Of a stretch of 64,000 nucleotides of DNA, positions 12,266 to 24,474 are shown piece after piece. Every line of letters begins with the position of its first letter. Within the stretch, counting starts at the first letter, position 1. The DNA is from Podarcis raffonei (taxonomy: Eukaryota > Chordata > Lepidosauria > Squamata > Lacertidae). The notes under the pieces were generated by a model. It ran no database searches. It was not told the origin of the DNA and was given only the letters and a program-made list of their open reading frames with translations. The stretch lies in NCBI RefSeq assembly GCF_027172205.1, contig NC_070614.1, forward strand, positions 50,656,001 to 50,720,000, written 5' to 3'. The position numbers were made by a program, and so were the translations under genes.

Positions 12266-12356
12266 ATTAGCTAAAGTGGTGCTTCAGGTTAAGAACAGTT
12301 TCAGGTTAAGAACAGACCTCCGGAACGAATTAAGTACTTAACCCGAGGTACCACTG
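12266..12356. mobile_element. Tigger/pogo-like MITE, half copy
   Basis: Right half only, ending ACCCGAGGTACCACTG next to TA. Confidence 0.65.
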
Positions 12357-12466
12357 TACTCTGGCAGCTAAAGAAATCAGAGGGCTGCAATTTTAAACGT
12401 ATCAGTGCCACAAGAGTAGAAACTTTAAGAAGCCTCTCTACCCTATTGCTTTTCTGCTTCCAACTG

Positions 12467-12671
12467 CAGTTGTACCTTGGGTTACATCCGCTTCAGGTCA
12501 CACACTTCGCTAACCCAGAAATAGTGCTTCAGGTTGAGAACTTTGCTTCAGGAAAAGAACATGGGGCAGCAGGAGGCCCCGTTAGCTAAAGTGGTGCTTC
12601 AGGTTAAGAAAAGTTTCAGGTTAAGAACGGACCTCTGGAACGAATTAAGTACTTAACCCGAGGTACCACTG
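12467..12671. mobile_element. Tigger/pogo-like MITE
   Basis: TIRs CAGTTGTACCTTGGGTTACA and AACCCGAGGTACCACTG next to TA. Confidence 0.75.
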
Positions 12672-13159
12672 TACAGCCTCACTGGCTATTTTTATGCCTT
12701 ATTTTAGAAGGCAGTTGGGGCACTACATGCAACTGCTGTGTTACCCCCCTCAGTGAGAATTAGCCCTTTCCGTTGAATATTCCATTTATGCTTTTAGTTC
12801 TTGAAATTCTCTCTCCCATTGTGGAGCTCCATGCAGCATACACAAAATCTCTGCTTTCCCGCACTGACCAACACAGGCCTGCAAAGCATAACTTCCACAC
12901 CTGCTTTCTTCTTCTAGCCAAATTCCTCAAGCTGTCTTTTGGAAAGTCCAAAGGAAGAGTTTATGGCAGGGCAGGAAAGTACATGTACACTCAGCCCGAG
13001 CCACCGCCCCCAGCATAACAATGAGTCCTCTGTGTCAAGCCAAACCCCACCCATCTGTTTCTGCGCTTTGAGGAAATCGGAAATAACCATCCAAAGTTTC
13101 AGCTGGACGAAGGAAGAGAAGGCACAGCCAATCAAGTATATATAAAAAATAATATTAGT

Positions 13160-13165
13160 TTTATT
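13160..13165 (-). terminator. AURKB poly(A) signal
   Basis: AATAAA on the minus strand about 400 nt after the AURKB stop codon. It would give a short 3' UTR free of recognisable transposons. This is the first canonical signal I see past the stop; use is inferred. Confidence 0.5.
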
Positions 13166-13565
13166 AAAGATGCAAACATCTCCGTAGGATAATGCCACAA
13201 GATCAATGTCTTAGAACGGTCTGGGTGACTGTGGGCCTATTAAAAAGAGCTTTTCGGAGAGTAAGGATTAAAGGCCTTCAGTTCCAACTGAAGCAACACC
13301 CATTTTTCAATACGGACTCTGAAGCAATCAAAGCCAGCTCCTCCAGAAGCTTGGAGGGGCAAGTTTATCTCCCAGCAGGCAGAAATACACTACTCGCCTA
13401 TCAGTTCTTCCAGCAAGGCCCTTCAGGAGCAAATAAAATAAAATAAAATAAAATTCAGACCCTACAATCATTTGAAAGAAAGCCTTAAAATACAACCAAA
13501 CCAAAATTCTTCCTGGGCCATCGCTCGGTTATGACCAGTCCCTCCTCATGCGTCCCTCCTCAGAG

Positions 13566-16500
13566 CTAGTTCACAGGCCCAGCGTTATAGACTGGAGGCA
13601 GCACCCGCCGCGAGTTGGCTTTCACCCAAGGGTGCTCCATCACACCCTGAAGTGGCAGTCGATCAGCCGGGTTGTGGCGCAGCAGCTTTGAAATCAAGTC
13701 CCGGGCGCCTTCTGTCACAAACGGGGGGAACTTAAGGTCTACCTGTATTTGGGTACGGGAGAGAGAGAAAAGGGAGTCAAGACCAGGAACCAGAGTAAAG
13801 CAGGCATGGGAGGATTTAGCAAGGAACAGATGCTTCCTCGGCTTCTGAACGCATTTCTCTCTCACACACACTTGGAAAGACACCTCTGGTACTTGCATTG
13901 GTAACATACCATATTTTTCGCTCTATAAGGCGCACCAGACCAGAAGACCCACCTAGTTTTTGGAGGAGGAAAACAAGGAAAAAAATATTCTGAATCTCAG
14001 AAGCCAGAACAGCAAGAGGGATCGCTGCGCAGTGAAAGCAGCAATCCCTCTTGCTGTTCTGGCTTCTGGGATAGCTGCGCAGCATGCATTTGCTCCATAA
14101 GACGCACACACATTTCCCCTTACTTTTTAGGAGGGAAAAAGTGAATATTATAGAGCAAAAAATATGGTATTTAGGCAGGAAGCAAGTGAGCTCCCGTTGC
14201 TCGGTCCCTGCTCCTGCCAACCTAGCAGTTCGAAAGCACGTCAAGTGCAAGTAGATAAATAGGTACCGCTCCGGTGGGAAGGTAAACGGCGTTTCCGTGT
14301 GCTGCTCTGGTTCACCAGAAGCGGCTTAGTCCTGCTGGCCACATGACCCAGAACACCGGCTCCCTTGGCCAGTAAAGCGAGATGAGCGCCACAACCCCAG
14401 AGTCGGCCACGACTGAACCTAATGGTCAGGGGTCCCTTTACCTTTTAAGAAGGCTCTGTACAATGATCTGCTAAATATTCAGCGTCTTTAGAGGGTCCTC
14501 TTAAGAATCTCTCAAAAATTTGGCCAGGAGGAGGCATTCTAGACTTTTATGGTACTTCCTCAGACTTTCTATCCCCAAGAGTGTCAATTGTACTATTGCT
14601 GGCATCCGTCTCAAAAGACAATGGAGTGTACTTCTGGGGGTGAAGTCAAACGGCTGCGCTAGCAGCACCAAAGCGACCTTCCTGGGGCGCAAGCCTGGGC
14701 AGTGTGCCTTGAAGTCCTGGGCTACCCAGACAACAAAACCACCCTCTCGTCTCGGCTGATGTGGTCCAAAGGAAAGTAGAGGAAGACGTTTGGCACCAGC
14801 CTGGCTGCAGGAGTTGCTGGAAGTACAAGGGGTACAAGGTGCCATCTAACCTCTTAGGGACTCCACTCCTTAGCCATTTATTCTTCCAAAGATATCCCAC
14901 AAGGCAGTGGAAGTTTAGCATTGTTATAAGAATTTTAAAGTCTTAGATACAGTAGTACCTCGTGTTACATACGCTTCAGGTTACATATTCCGCTAACCCA
15001 GAAATAGTGCTTCAGGTTAAGAACTTTGCTTCAGGATGAGAACAGAAATCGTGCTCCGGCGGTGCAGCAGCAGCAGGAGGCCCCATTAGCTAAAGTGGTG
15101 CTTCAGGTTAAGAACGGACCTCTGGAATGAATTAAGTATGTAACCTGAGGTACCACTGTATATAATAAATGTTCATAAATGTACCAAGCAAACACGTACA
15201 TAAATATATAAACCACATGTCTGAAGCAGCACAGGAAGGCAGTCCTGAAACCATTTTGACTCCCAAGCTGACCAAATGTTTCTTTGCAAGGAGAGAGGAG
15301 GTGGAAAAACCTTCCTTGTTACAGGAATTTAGAAATCACCTTTTCAAAGGAATGGGCAGACTACCAGGAAAGGCAATCAGATGGGGCATTATCAGATAAC
15401 CTAGCAGACAGGAAAAACAACAACACTCAAATTTCTGTTGTAGACCACCTTTTCTGTGATGTAGTTATGTTTGTGGGGGGTGGTCTTGGGTTACACCCCT
15501 TCTGTGATGTATGTACGATGTATGGAGGGGTCGTCTGGAGCTCCAGGGCAGGGAATTTAAAATATCTATATAAGGGCGGACACACCTTTGTTCTGGGGCC
15601 TCCTCCTTTCCTGCATGTAAAGGGAGCACCCTGTTGCAACAGCTTTAATAAAGATCAGGCTTACTAGCTGCTTTGCTTCTCAATATTCTCCGGTTGGCCT
15701 CTATTATTTTCTCCTACCAATAGGGAACCCACGTAAGGACTCTATACGGGCTCTTGGATACCCCATAAGGGGAAAAGGGCAGATTTTGTTTACAACAGCA
15801 CCAAGCTTTCCTTCTCCAAGATGGGCTACTTTCACAGGTGGACGAGCCCCATCTGCCCCTCAATTCCCTCTCCAGCACGTGCAGGAATCCCCTACTGTGC
15901 ACAGAGAAGCACTGCAAGGAAGTTGCCATGCTTTGCAATAACTCTTCTTCCAAAATGGGGTAATGGAAGCACAGTCATACCCACTAAATCCAGTCTATGC
16001 CAGCAAGCCTGTGCCATTCAACCCAAGTAGATCTTCCTGGAGGGAGGGCTGTGCCATATTACATCCTCCTCCATAGATCGCTGTACCCCTCTCCCCAGGT
16101 ACTTTTCCCTATTCTGAATTATCAGAAGACATGGTGGAAGGGAGATCTCATTTTTGCCTACTTTATTGCTAGACAGCCTGTGCTCAGCCAGTTGGTATGT
16201 TGTGTATGTATAAGGAATTTTTGCCCATGGTATAACTATTTCCCACCTTCCCATTTCGACTCTCTGGCACCCTACCTGCATAACCTAGCAATCCCAAAAT
16301 ATAGACACGCTTTTATCCTCGCAAGATTGAATGTACTGCCCTCGGCTGTACTTGAGGGACAATTCCAGCAGATTCCACACGAAAAAAGGCTTATGTCCCT
16401 GTGGAGATGGCAGTCCCGAATCGGTGGCACATGCCCTTCTGGCTTTCACTCTTTATAAAGACTTGAGGAATGAGATGATCACCCCTCTTTTATTGTCCAT

Positions 16501-19500
16501 TCCAGGTCATCCAACCACTGCCACAGTGCCCTTTCTCTTGGCAGATCAAGATGAGCAGGTAGGTAACAGCAAAGTTTGCAAGGTTTTTAGCTGGGGCAAT
16601 CAGAATAAGGCCCACTATTTGACTGCTGAATCAGGACCCTAAAGTGTGTTTCATATAATCGGCTTTTTATATCAGTTTTTTATATATTGCATTGTTGTAT
16701 TGTTGCTATGGCCGATGGCTGACGCAAATAAACATTCATTCATTCATTCATTCATTCATTGTATGTGTCTCTTCCTCCAAAACACCTTGAAGGGTCTTCA
16801 TGTGCACAAGGCTGCCCTCCGTTCCCCACACCCACCCACATTCTCACACCCACCCTCCGAGGAAAGCTAGATCTAGAGAGGTGGGCCCAAGGCCTGCTTG
16901 AAGGATGGGAGAGGGGAGCCTGGGTTTTCCCAGCTTTTAAAGTCCAAAATTGTAGCCAGTAATCCCACATGGGCTCCAAGCCTCGATTTCCCAGAAATGT
17001 GCATTGCAGTGCCTCTAAGCTCTCATGAAAGGGTTGTAGCCTATTCAGGATACGTGTCTACAGCCCTGAGGAAAGTGGCAGCCAGGACCAGTGGTGGGTT
17101 CTGCATTGTGGGCAGCAAAGATCTAGCCAGGAAGCAACTGCAATCACCGTATTTTTTGCTCCATAAGATGCACTTGACCATAAGACGCACCTAGTTTTTA
17201 GAGGAGGAAAACACGGGAAAAAATATTCTGAATGAAGGAAGGGGAGCCATGGCTCCCGTCCGCCTGTCATGGCTCGCTTTAAAGCAGCAAAGCGGACATG
17301 CCGCTTACATGTCCCTCCTCCATGCAGCATTTGCTTCATAAGACGCACGGACGTTTCCCCTTTTTTAGGAGGAAAAAACGTGCGTCTTATTGAGCTAAAA
17401 TACGGTAATCATTGTTGCTGACACCGGGTGGCCCACTCCATTCTGAAGCCGCAAGAATTGGCCCTATGCTTTTCACCAGTTCTGCTGCCACATAAGCTCC
17501 TAGTCCTCTGCTTTTGTCTCTTTCTCTTCCCCCCTCCCTCTTTTGCACCACTTCTTGGGACAATCCCCTTTGGGGCTAGAGTCCCCCGGTGCTATGAGCT
17601 TGAGGCTAGCAGAACCCTCCTGGCGCAACCCAGTAACTCTGCACGGAAATGGCTGGTGCGAGTGACAGTTGTGGTCCAATTGTGAAGCTCACCGATACAA
17701 TGCGGCGATACGTCTCCGGGGCGGAGGCGGTCTCGAAGGGGGGGTGCCCCACCAGGAACTCGTAACACAGGATCCCGATGCACCAGTGGTCCACCTTCTC
17801 GTTGTGTGGTTTGCCTTCAATCATCTCAGGGGGCAGGTAGTCCATAGTCCCACACATGGTCTTTCTCCTGAGGCAGAGCAGGAGGCCAAGGGCGGTTAAG
17901 AGCTGAAGGGATCTGGGGCAGCACAGTGAAGAACTAGGGCCTCAGATATCCCGGGCAAACCACCAGGGCGAACCAAACCAAGGGTGCCCCCCTTACCTGA
18001 GCGAGGGGGCATGCACGGACCAGCCGAAATCAGCAATCTTCAGCTCCCCCTTCAGCCCCATAAGCAAGTTCTCCGGCTTGATGTCACGGTGAATGACCTT
18101 CTTGCTGTGACAGTAGAGGAGGGCATCAGCCAGCTCTTCCATGTACTGCAGAGGTGAAGCAAAGAAGGGTCCATTGCGTACAACTTGGGACACCAGTGCC
18201 TTGCTATCCGACAGAGACTTGAACCCACCGCCCTGCTCCTTTGGTGCACTGGGTAACCTCAAACTGCACCCTTTGAATGACAGCCAAACAGATCAGCCAC
18301 GTACCTACGGGACCGCCTCTCCTGGTATGCCCCGCAGAGGACCTTGAGGTCCACAAATAACAGCACTTTGGAGGTCCCAAGCCTCAAGGAGGCTAGATTG
18401 GTTTCAACTAGGGCCAGGGCCTTTTCAGCACTGGCCCCGACATGGTAGAACGCTGTCACAAGAGACTTGATATCTTTCCGCAGGGCCTGCAAGATAGAGC
18501 TGTTCTGCCTGGCCTTTGGTTTGGACTCTGTCTGACCCTTATGTTTCCCTCCCCTTGCGGTTTTGATCTATGGGCTACTATTAAAATGAGGCTGCATTTT
18601 AACCTGTATTTTAAATTGGGTTTTTTTCCTTTTCTTTTCCTCCCCTCTCTTTTCCCCCTATTATGTTTTTACTGTGATTTTACTGGTGTTAACAGCCCTG
18701 AGCCCAGCTCTGGCCGGGGAGGGCGGGGTATAAATAAAATTTATTATTTTGCCATCTCCAGCTGGTGCGCCCACGATGACCATTCTTAGACAGGCATAGC
18801 CTGGCCAGGTTGATTCATGCACTGGTAACCTCAATATTTGATTAATGCAAACAAACTATTGCCAGCGCCAATTCTTAAAAGCTTGCGCTGGCTGCCCATA
18901 TGTTACTGGGCCGCGTTTAAGATTCTGGTATATAATTTGCTAGATTAGAGTCTTAAGGACACGTTAAAGACCAGCTGATCTCTGCACGTTGACGGAGGTC
19001 TTCAGGGGAGGTTATTACTGATTGGTCCTCCATGGTTCAAATGTTCGACTTATAACCACCAAAAACCCAAGCCCGTGGAACCCATTCCAGACTGAGATTA
19101 GGCTAGACCCCTCCCTGAACTTCAGGCCCTTGGCAAAGCGGTTTCTATTTCTGCACGAGTGTTAAAAAGGCTTTGCCAAGGGCTTCTGAACCCAGGCGCA
19201 GTGATGCGCAAGCTCACCGTGGCGCTCCTCTGCTCATCGAAACGCCGGTGTTTCTGCAGTTCCTTGTAGAGCTCCCCCCGAGGGGCATACTCCAGGATCA
19301 GATATACACGCTTCCGGTCGTGGAAGTAGTTGTAAAGGCGCAGGATATTGGGGTGGCTGCAGGAAAGGGGAAGCGCATTAGAATCTACGACCGGGGAGCG
19401 GCAGGAAAGGAAAGAGACATTAAAGCATGGGTAGGCAAACTAAGCCTGGGGGCCGGATCTGGCCCAATCGCCTTCTAAATCTGGCCCGCAAACAGTCCGG

Positions 19501-21867
19501 GAACCAGCGTGTTTTTACAATGCTTTTATTTAAAATGCATCTCTGGGTTATTTGTGGGGCATAGGAATTCGTTCATTCCCCCCCAAAAAAATATAGTCCG
19601 GCGCCCACAATTTATTGCATTGCAATAAAAGAAGCCATTAAAATACAGTTAAAAACCATGCAGCATCTAGCACATGGGTAGGCAAACTAAGGCCAGGGGG
19701 CCGGATCCGGCCCAATCACCTTCTAAATCTGGCCTGCGGATGGTCCAGGAATCAGCATGTTTTTACATGAGTAGAATGTGTCCTTCTATTTAAAATGCAT
19801 CTCTGGGTTATTTGTGGGGCATTGGAATTCGTTCATGTTTTTTTCAAAATATAGTCCAGCCCCCCACAAGGTCTGAGGGACAGTGGACTGGCCCCCTGCT
19901 GAAAAAGTTTGCTGACCCCTCCATTAAAGGGATGAAAATCCATGGGGCCACACAATTGCCAGCTGAGGGACCGCTTTTAATTTAATAGCATTCTTTCACT
20001 GCTTTTTTTCCTTTTCGTTTGCCGGCTCTTTGGAAGGGACAGAAATTTAACAAACAACATCACCTGTACAGCCGGAAACTGACAGGATTTTAGGGACAAC
20101 AGCTTCTACACCCAAAGAGATTCCATCTTTTCCAAAAACTTCCTTGGCCGTTTTTGTCTTTGATGCTCACGGGAAGGGGGCAAAGCAGGCCGACAGTTAA
20201 AACTATTATGAACTTGGAGGCTCAGAGGCCTTTGGTCTTTCGCAGTACCTGAGGTGACACTGGATTTCAATCTCCCGCCGCAGCTGATGTTCCACACACT
20301 CCTTCTCCATTTGGGATTTGAAGAGCACTTTGAGCGCCACAATGAACTTGGATTCTTTCTCCCGAGCCAGGTAGACGTTCCCAAACTTGCCTTTGCCCAG
20401 AGGACGCCCGATCTCAAAGTCATCAATGGTGAATAAGCGCCTGGGGAGTGGAGAACAGGTTTGCTGGCATGACGGCCCAGAGGATTTTGTCATGTTGCAA
20501 GGAGGGGACGGGCACCTTGAAACCCTATTGTTCCCCACAGGGAGACTCTCCTGGCACCATCACTACATACCTTTAGGTACCAGGCAAAAGCATCCCTCTT
20601 CTCCCAGGTCTTTGGCTCATTAAACAATCTACGGCCTTTCGAACTGGCAGGGTATTGTTTCGGTTTGATATTACAGCCGTACCTTGGAAGTCGAACGGAA
20701 TCCGTTCCGGAAGTCCGTTCAATTTCTAAAACGTTTGAAAGCCAAATCGCAACTTCTGATTGGCTGCAGGAAGCTCCTGTTGGGAAACTGTGTACGTGCA
20801 GCTACCCACACAGAGTCAATTAAGGTTTGGCAGACAGCCAGAAGGTCCTGTGAAGGAGTAAGTCTTCCTGGTGATAACAGAGGCATGGAGACAGCTCCCT
20901 GATTGGTCAAACTCTCTCAAGGGAGTGATAATTAATGGCCTACTAACTGGAATGTGTTAGTTCTGGAGTTCTGTGTTCAGTGGTTCAGTGTAAGAGAGAG
21001 AGCTAGCAAAAGATCTGAGTTCTGTTCCTGTAAATAGTCCACTGTATATAATAAACACCTAACTACAAGTTCCTGGTTCCTGCTTCGTCTATCCTGTCTG
21101 CAGCCAAGTCGCCAATTGCTTTCATTTCTTTCTGCGTGTACTCTGCTAGGTCTGGCTAAGGTCCTGCAACTAGAAAGTTGCGAAACACCAAATAGGTTTT
21201 GGCAATCAGAAGCTGTGGAAGCTCTGTCGGACGTTCGGGTTCCAAAAGAACGTTTGAAAACCAGAACAATCACTTCTGGGTTTGTGGCATTCGGGAGCCA
21301 AAACGTCCGAGTTCCAAGGCATTTGGGATCCAAGGTATGCCTGTATATCTTTGTGTTTTTATATTTAAACTGCTCTGGGATCTTTGGATGAAGAGAGGAG
21401 TAGAAATTTAGCAAGTAAATAAACATGGCTAGCCAGACAACACAAGCCCCAACCCATTCTGGTATGCCCCACAGAGAAACTTACGGTCTTCAAATAAAAA
21501 CATCTTGAAGGTCCCAGGCCACAGAGAAGTTAGGCTGGCCTCAACTAGAGCCAGGGCTTTTTCGGCTGTGGCTCCGACCTGGTGGAACACTCTGTCACAA
21601 GAGACTAGGGCCCTGCGGGACTTGACATCTTTCCGCAGGGCCTGCAAGACAGAGCTGTTCCGCCAGGCCTTTGGCCAGGGCACAGCCTGACTCCCTCCCT
21701 CGGCAATCTTCGCGGAGCTCTGGCCCAATGGTGGCCAGTAGCTTGAATTTAATTAATTTTATAATGAATGATTTTAGAGTGTTGTTTGTGTTGTACTTTT
21801 GTACTGTTTTATTGTTGTTAGCCGCCCTGAGCCCGGCTTCGGCTGGGGAGGGCGGGATATAAATAAA

Positions 21868-21920
<53 letters not shown>

Positions 21921-23355
21921 CCAAGTCCAGAAACAGATTTGCAACCGCCACCTTTCTGAAACCAGTAACAAGGGAACTCACTCCGGGCCTTCCTTTGGCG
22001 GCTGAGCCATGGAGCCAGACTCAATAGGGACCCTGCCTGCGACAGCTGTGGAAACAGAAAACAACGTCATCTATAACACGGCAAGACGAACACAAGCCCC
22101 AGCATCCTTTACGACAAGCAGTCTGGGAAAAACCCAAAGCAATGGGGTGCATCTGAGGCAATTTCAGCAGCACAGGAATCAGTGAGAGGCATTTCCAAAA
22201 ATTTCCACAAAGGAGACCAGGTCTTACCCATATTCTGGGCACCCGAATCCTTCGGACCTTTCTTTGTGCTGCTGGAAATAGCTCTGTGGGCCAAAAGCGA
22301 TCCAGAAGGGGTGATGGATGATGGAGTGTTGGTATCCTTACAGGCAACCCTCTGAGCACTTGTCATGTTGTTCACCCGGTACTGCAGGAAAGGGACAACG
22401 CAATCAAGAAATAGCCCCACTCAAGGTCACATTTCGTGGTTTTTAAATGAAGACGTACACACAGCCCTGTGTGCAAAGACAGAAAGTCAGTGTATTTTGT
22501 ATCAGTAGGTTTTATGAAACACTCCAATGATCTGATTTATCTTGTTTATGTACTTGTACTTTTAATCTTGTGTTGGAAGCCGCCCAGAGTGGCTGGGGAA
22601 ACCCAACCAGGTGGGCGGGGTAGAAATAACATATTAATTATTATTATTATTATTACTATTATTACTCGTATTTTGTCAGCAGAGCAAATAACTTTGAAAC
22701 TGCCGGGTTTGTCTAGTGTTAATTGTCTTTACAACTGACATCCATCCACTGTTACCAATGAACTTATGAAATGGGAAAATTTCCATGGAAAAGTAAAATA
22801 ACGGAGAATGCTCCCCCTCACATAATTGGTTATATACCTTCATTTGAAGCCCCAATAATAATTGTGATACTAGTAAAAGCCACAATTTAGAGCCCACAGG
22901 CTACCACACACACACACACACACACGATGGGACTCTTGTCAAGAGCAGAAGATAAGGTCAAAGACTAGTCATCCAATTTTTGTCTGTTACACATACAGTG
23001 GTACCTCAAGTTACGAACTTAATTCATTCCAGAGGTCCGTTCTTAACCCGAAACCGTTCTTAACCTGAGGCGCGCTTTCCCTAATGGGGCCTCCCGCCGC
23101 CACCACGCAATTTTTGTTCTCATCCTGGGGCAAAGTTCTCAACCCGAGGTACTACTTCCGGGTTAGCAGAGTTTGTAACCCGAGGTACCACTGTACTCAA
23201 TTTAACTCACCACCCCAATAAAGATTCCTTCACCACCCATCACAACAGTTGACACATTCCCACCCCACGTATCGTTTTCCCAGCAGTGGCAGATATAGGC
23301 AAAGACTTACTTTGGAAAGGCTATACATACTGCTCAGATTTTCCTTATTTGCCAT
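13566..23355 (-). CDS. AURKB: Aurora kinase B, eight coding exons
   Basis: Serine/threonine kinase of the chromosomal passenger complex, which acts at centromeres and the midzone in mitosis. Coding exons in order of translation: 23355-23311, 22381-22228, 22036-21982, 20440-20249, 19356-19218, 18145-17997, 17867-17693, 13742-13566. All introns are GT-AG and all codon phases join, giving 361 aa (human about 344). Visible motifs: [20 protein letters not shown] (glycine loop), VALKV (ATP lysine), HRDIKPEN (catalytic loop), [11 protein letters not shown] (DFG), [19 protein letters not shown] (activation loop with its threonine, then the P+1 region), and a conserved [10 protein letters not shown] tail. 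The N-terminus MANKENLSS resembles the MAQKEN start of the human protein. One oddity: the VDLWCIG motif reads VDHWCIG. Distinguished from AURKA/C by the VHAPS and RRKTMCGT motifs and by the neighbours TMEM107 and U8. Confidence 0.96.
13909..14167. mobile_element. MITE with CCRTATTTTTCGCTC ends
   Basis: Inverted ends CCATATTTTTCGCTCTATAA and AATATGG, flanked by TA, with paired CATAAGACGCAC arms and an internal GC hairpin. Lies in AURKB's last intron. Confidence 0.78.
14184..14446 (+). mobile_element. Sauria SINE, 5' truncated
   Basis: Body begins at GAGCTCCCGTTGCTCGGTCC, so the tRNA head is missing. Ends GGGGTCCCTTTACCTTTT. Lies in AURKB's last intron. Confidence 0.88.
14560..14870 (+). repeat. 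Unclassified dispersed repeat, copy 1
   Basis: Shares GACAATGGAGTG, AAGTCAAAC, CAAGCCTGGGCAGTG, GGCTGATGTGGTCCAAAGGA and GACGTTTGGCACCAGC with the reverse copy at 48785-49045 and, in part, with 34650-34860. No known family recognised. Confidence 0.55.
14920..15717 (+). mobile_element. LTR-like fossil, copy 2, with MITE insertion
   Basis: Second copy of the 9846-10470 element with a Tigger-like MITE (14950-15158) inserted near its start. Same AATAAA region and end. Lies in AURKB's last intron. Broken, probable solo LTR. Confidence 0.55.
14950..15158. mobile_element. Tigger/pogo-like MITE inside the LTR fossil
   Basis: CAGTAGTACCTCGTGTTACA to TGAGGTACCACTG with TA on both sides; interrupts the element at 14920-15717 relative to the copy at 9846. 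Confidence 0.8.
16020..16760 (+). mobile_element. Non-LTR retrotransposon 3' end, clade uncertain
   Basis: Decayed ORF with [20 protein letters not shown] in one frame and [19 protein letters not shown] in another, so at least one frameshift. The CPCG...H.LL pattern is typical of some LINE C-termini. Ends in an (ATTC)n tail at 16733-16760. Lies in AURKB's last intron. Confidence 0.65.
17147..17405. mobile_element. MITE with CCGTATTTTTCGCTC-type ends
   Basis: CCGTATTTTTTGCTCCATAA to GAGCTAAAATACGG; AURKB's last intron. Confidence 0.75.
18290..18750 (+). mobile_element. L2-like LINE 3' end
   Basis: Carries the phrase GGCCAGGGCCTTTTCAGCAC, then TTTCCGCAGGGCCTGCAAGA, and ends in CCCTGAGCCCAGCTCTGGCC with a TAAATAAA tail. 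Upstream, 18850-19165 holds a second L2-like piece (LRWLPICYW-like). Confidence 0.75.
19436..19921 (+). mobile_element. Composite hAT-like element
   Basis: Two copies of the CATGGGTAGGCAAAC...GCTGACCCCT family, the first cut short, joined through about 50 bp of unrelated DNA. The whole is flanked by the 8-bp duplication CATTAAAG (19428-19435 and 19922-19929), typical of hAT. Confidence 0.75.
20674..21343 (+). mobile_element. Diverged Tigger-like MITE split by an LTR-like insert
   Basis: Inverted ends CAGCCGTACCTTGGAAGTCG and CCAAGGTATGCCTG enclose paired arms (GGAAGTCCGTTC and GAACGTTTG). Between about 20780 and 21195 lies unrelated DNA with TATATAATAAACACCTAAC, likely a solo LTR fossil that inserted later. 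Lies in AURKB intron 4, before exon 20440-20249 in the transcript. Confidence 0.55.
21440..21925 (+). mobile_element. L2-like LINE 3' end with (ATT)n tail
   Basis: Same family as 18290-18750, ending GGGCGGGATATAAATAAAAT and a long ATT run. Lies in AURKB intron 3, 57 nt from exon 21982-22036. Confidence 0.75.
22996..23193. mobile_element. Tigger/pogo-like MITE (AURKB intron 2)
   Basis: CAGTGGTACCTCAAGTTACG to AACCCGAGGTACCACTG, TA at both ends. About 120 nt from the exon carrying the AURKB start codon. Confidence 0.8.
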
Positions 23356-23759
23356 CTTGGATCACAAGATGATCTGAAAGACCATCGGATCTCAGAATCC
23401 TCTGAGGGAGAGACAGCACAGCTCTGGTGTCCAGCACCAAGTCAGAAAGATTGTGACCCAAATTACTGCAGCTCCAGTATTGAATCCCAAGAGTCACTCT
23501 GCAAAGGGTAAACAGATATCATGCTGCGGAACTGAACCAATCTAGGTGCCAAATGGCTCCTGGGACATGGGTTGTGGGCGCCAAATCAGACTATCTAGTC
23601 ACCACTTTTTTTAAAAAAAAGCAACACCTTTTCTTTGTTTTTCCAGAAAGCATGAACTAATATGCAATTCAGGTACAGGTATTGTAATGAGCTGGGATTA
23701 CAGGTAAAACCTCTCCCTTACAGCAGGTGCTTCTAATCTCAGCTTGTTACATACAGTGA

Positions 23760-24000
23760 AGATACCAGGTAGCCTGACATCTGGCTGGTTGATAGAGGCT
23801 CAAATACTTATTTCACTCATTATAATGCACATCAATCTCTGACTTTTGTCTTCTGGGTTTCTGGGGGTTTCCCTGTTGTTATTCTGTCTCTCACAGCTAC
23901 AATAAACCTACCATTACGATTAGGGACTGGTCATTTCTTCGTCAAGAGGGCAAACAGGCAAATTTAGCAGGGGATCAAATACTTTTCCGCCTCACTGTAT
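23760..24000. mobile_element. Tc1-like DNA transposon remnant
   Basis: GGGGATCAAATACTTTTCCG then CCTCACTGTA is the widely shared Tc1-family end phrase; the other side has CAAATACTTATTTCACTCAT and begins near TACAGTGAAGA. Internally deleted and non-coding. Lies in AURKB intron 1. Confidence 0.75.
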
Positions 24001-24218
24001 CACACTTTTAACAGAAACTGTTGTTAATACATGTTTAATTTTGTGTTCACAATAAAAATAAAGTCATACCTCCGTTTACGTAACCAGAGGGTTAAGTAAA
24101 CTTCGGGATGTGCGCATAGCAAACCCTGAAGTATTTTACTGGTTTTCAAAAGACTAGTCTTTATTGTTCAATCCTGGCCTTCTAATACGCCCTGTAGCAA
24201 CATCCTCCCACAGCTATA

Positions 24219-24474
24219 CAGTGGCACCTTGGTTTACAAACTTAATCTGTTCCGGAAGTCCGTTCTTAAACCAAAGTGTTCTTAAACCAAGGTGTGCTTT
24301 CCCATAGCAGCGGGGGACTCAATTTACAAATGGAACACCCTCAACAGGAAGCGGAACATGTTCTGCTTCCAAGGCAAAGTTCACAAACCAAAACAACTAC
24401 GGTACTTCCAGGTTTTAGCGTTCTTAATCCAAGTTGTTCATAAACTAAGCTGTTCTGAAACCAAGGTACCACTG
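24219..24474. mobile_element. Tigger/pogo-like MITE, second subfamily
   Basis: CAGTGGCACCTTGGTTTACA to AACCAAGGTACCACTG with TA flanks. A scrap of a related copy may lie at 24063-24130. Confidence 0.75.

Noticed and set aside
9846-15717. One complete retrovirus-like element bounded by the two LTR-like copies
   Set aside because: The DNA between holds MITEs, AURKB's last exon and unique sequence, with no gag, pol or env signal.
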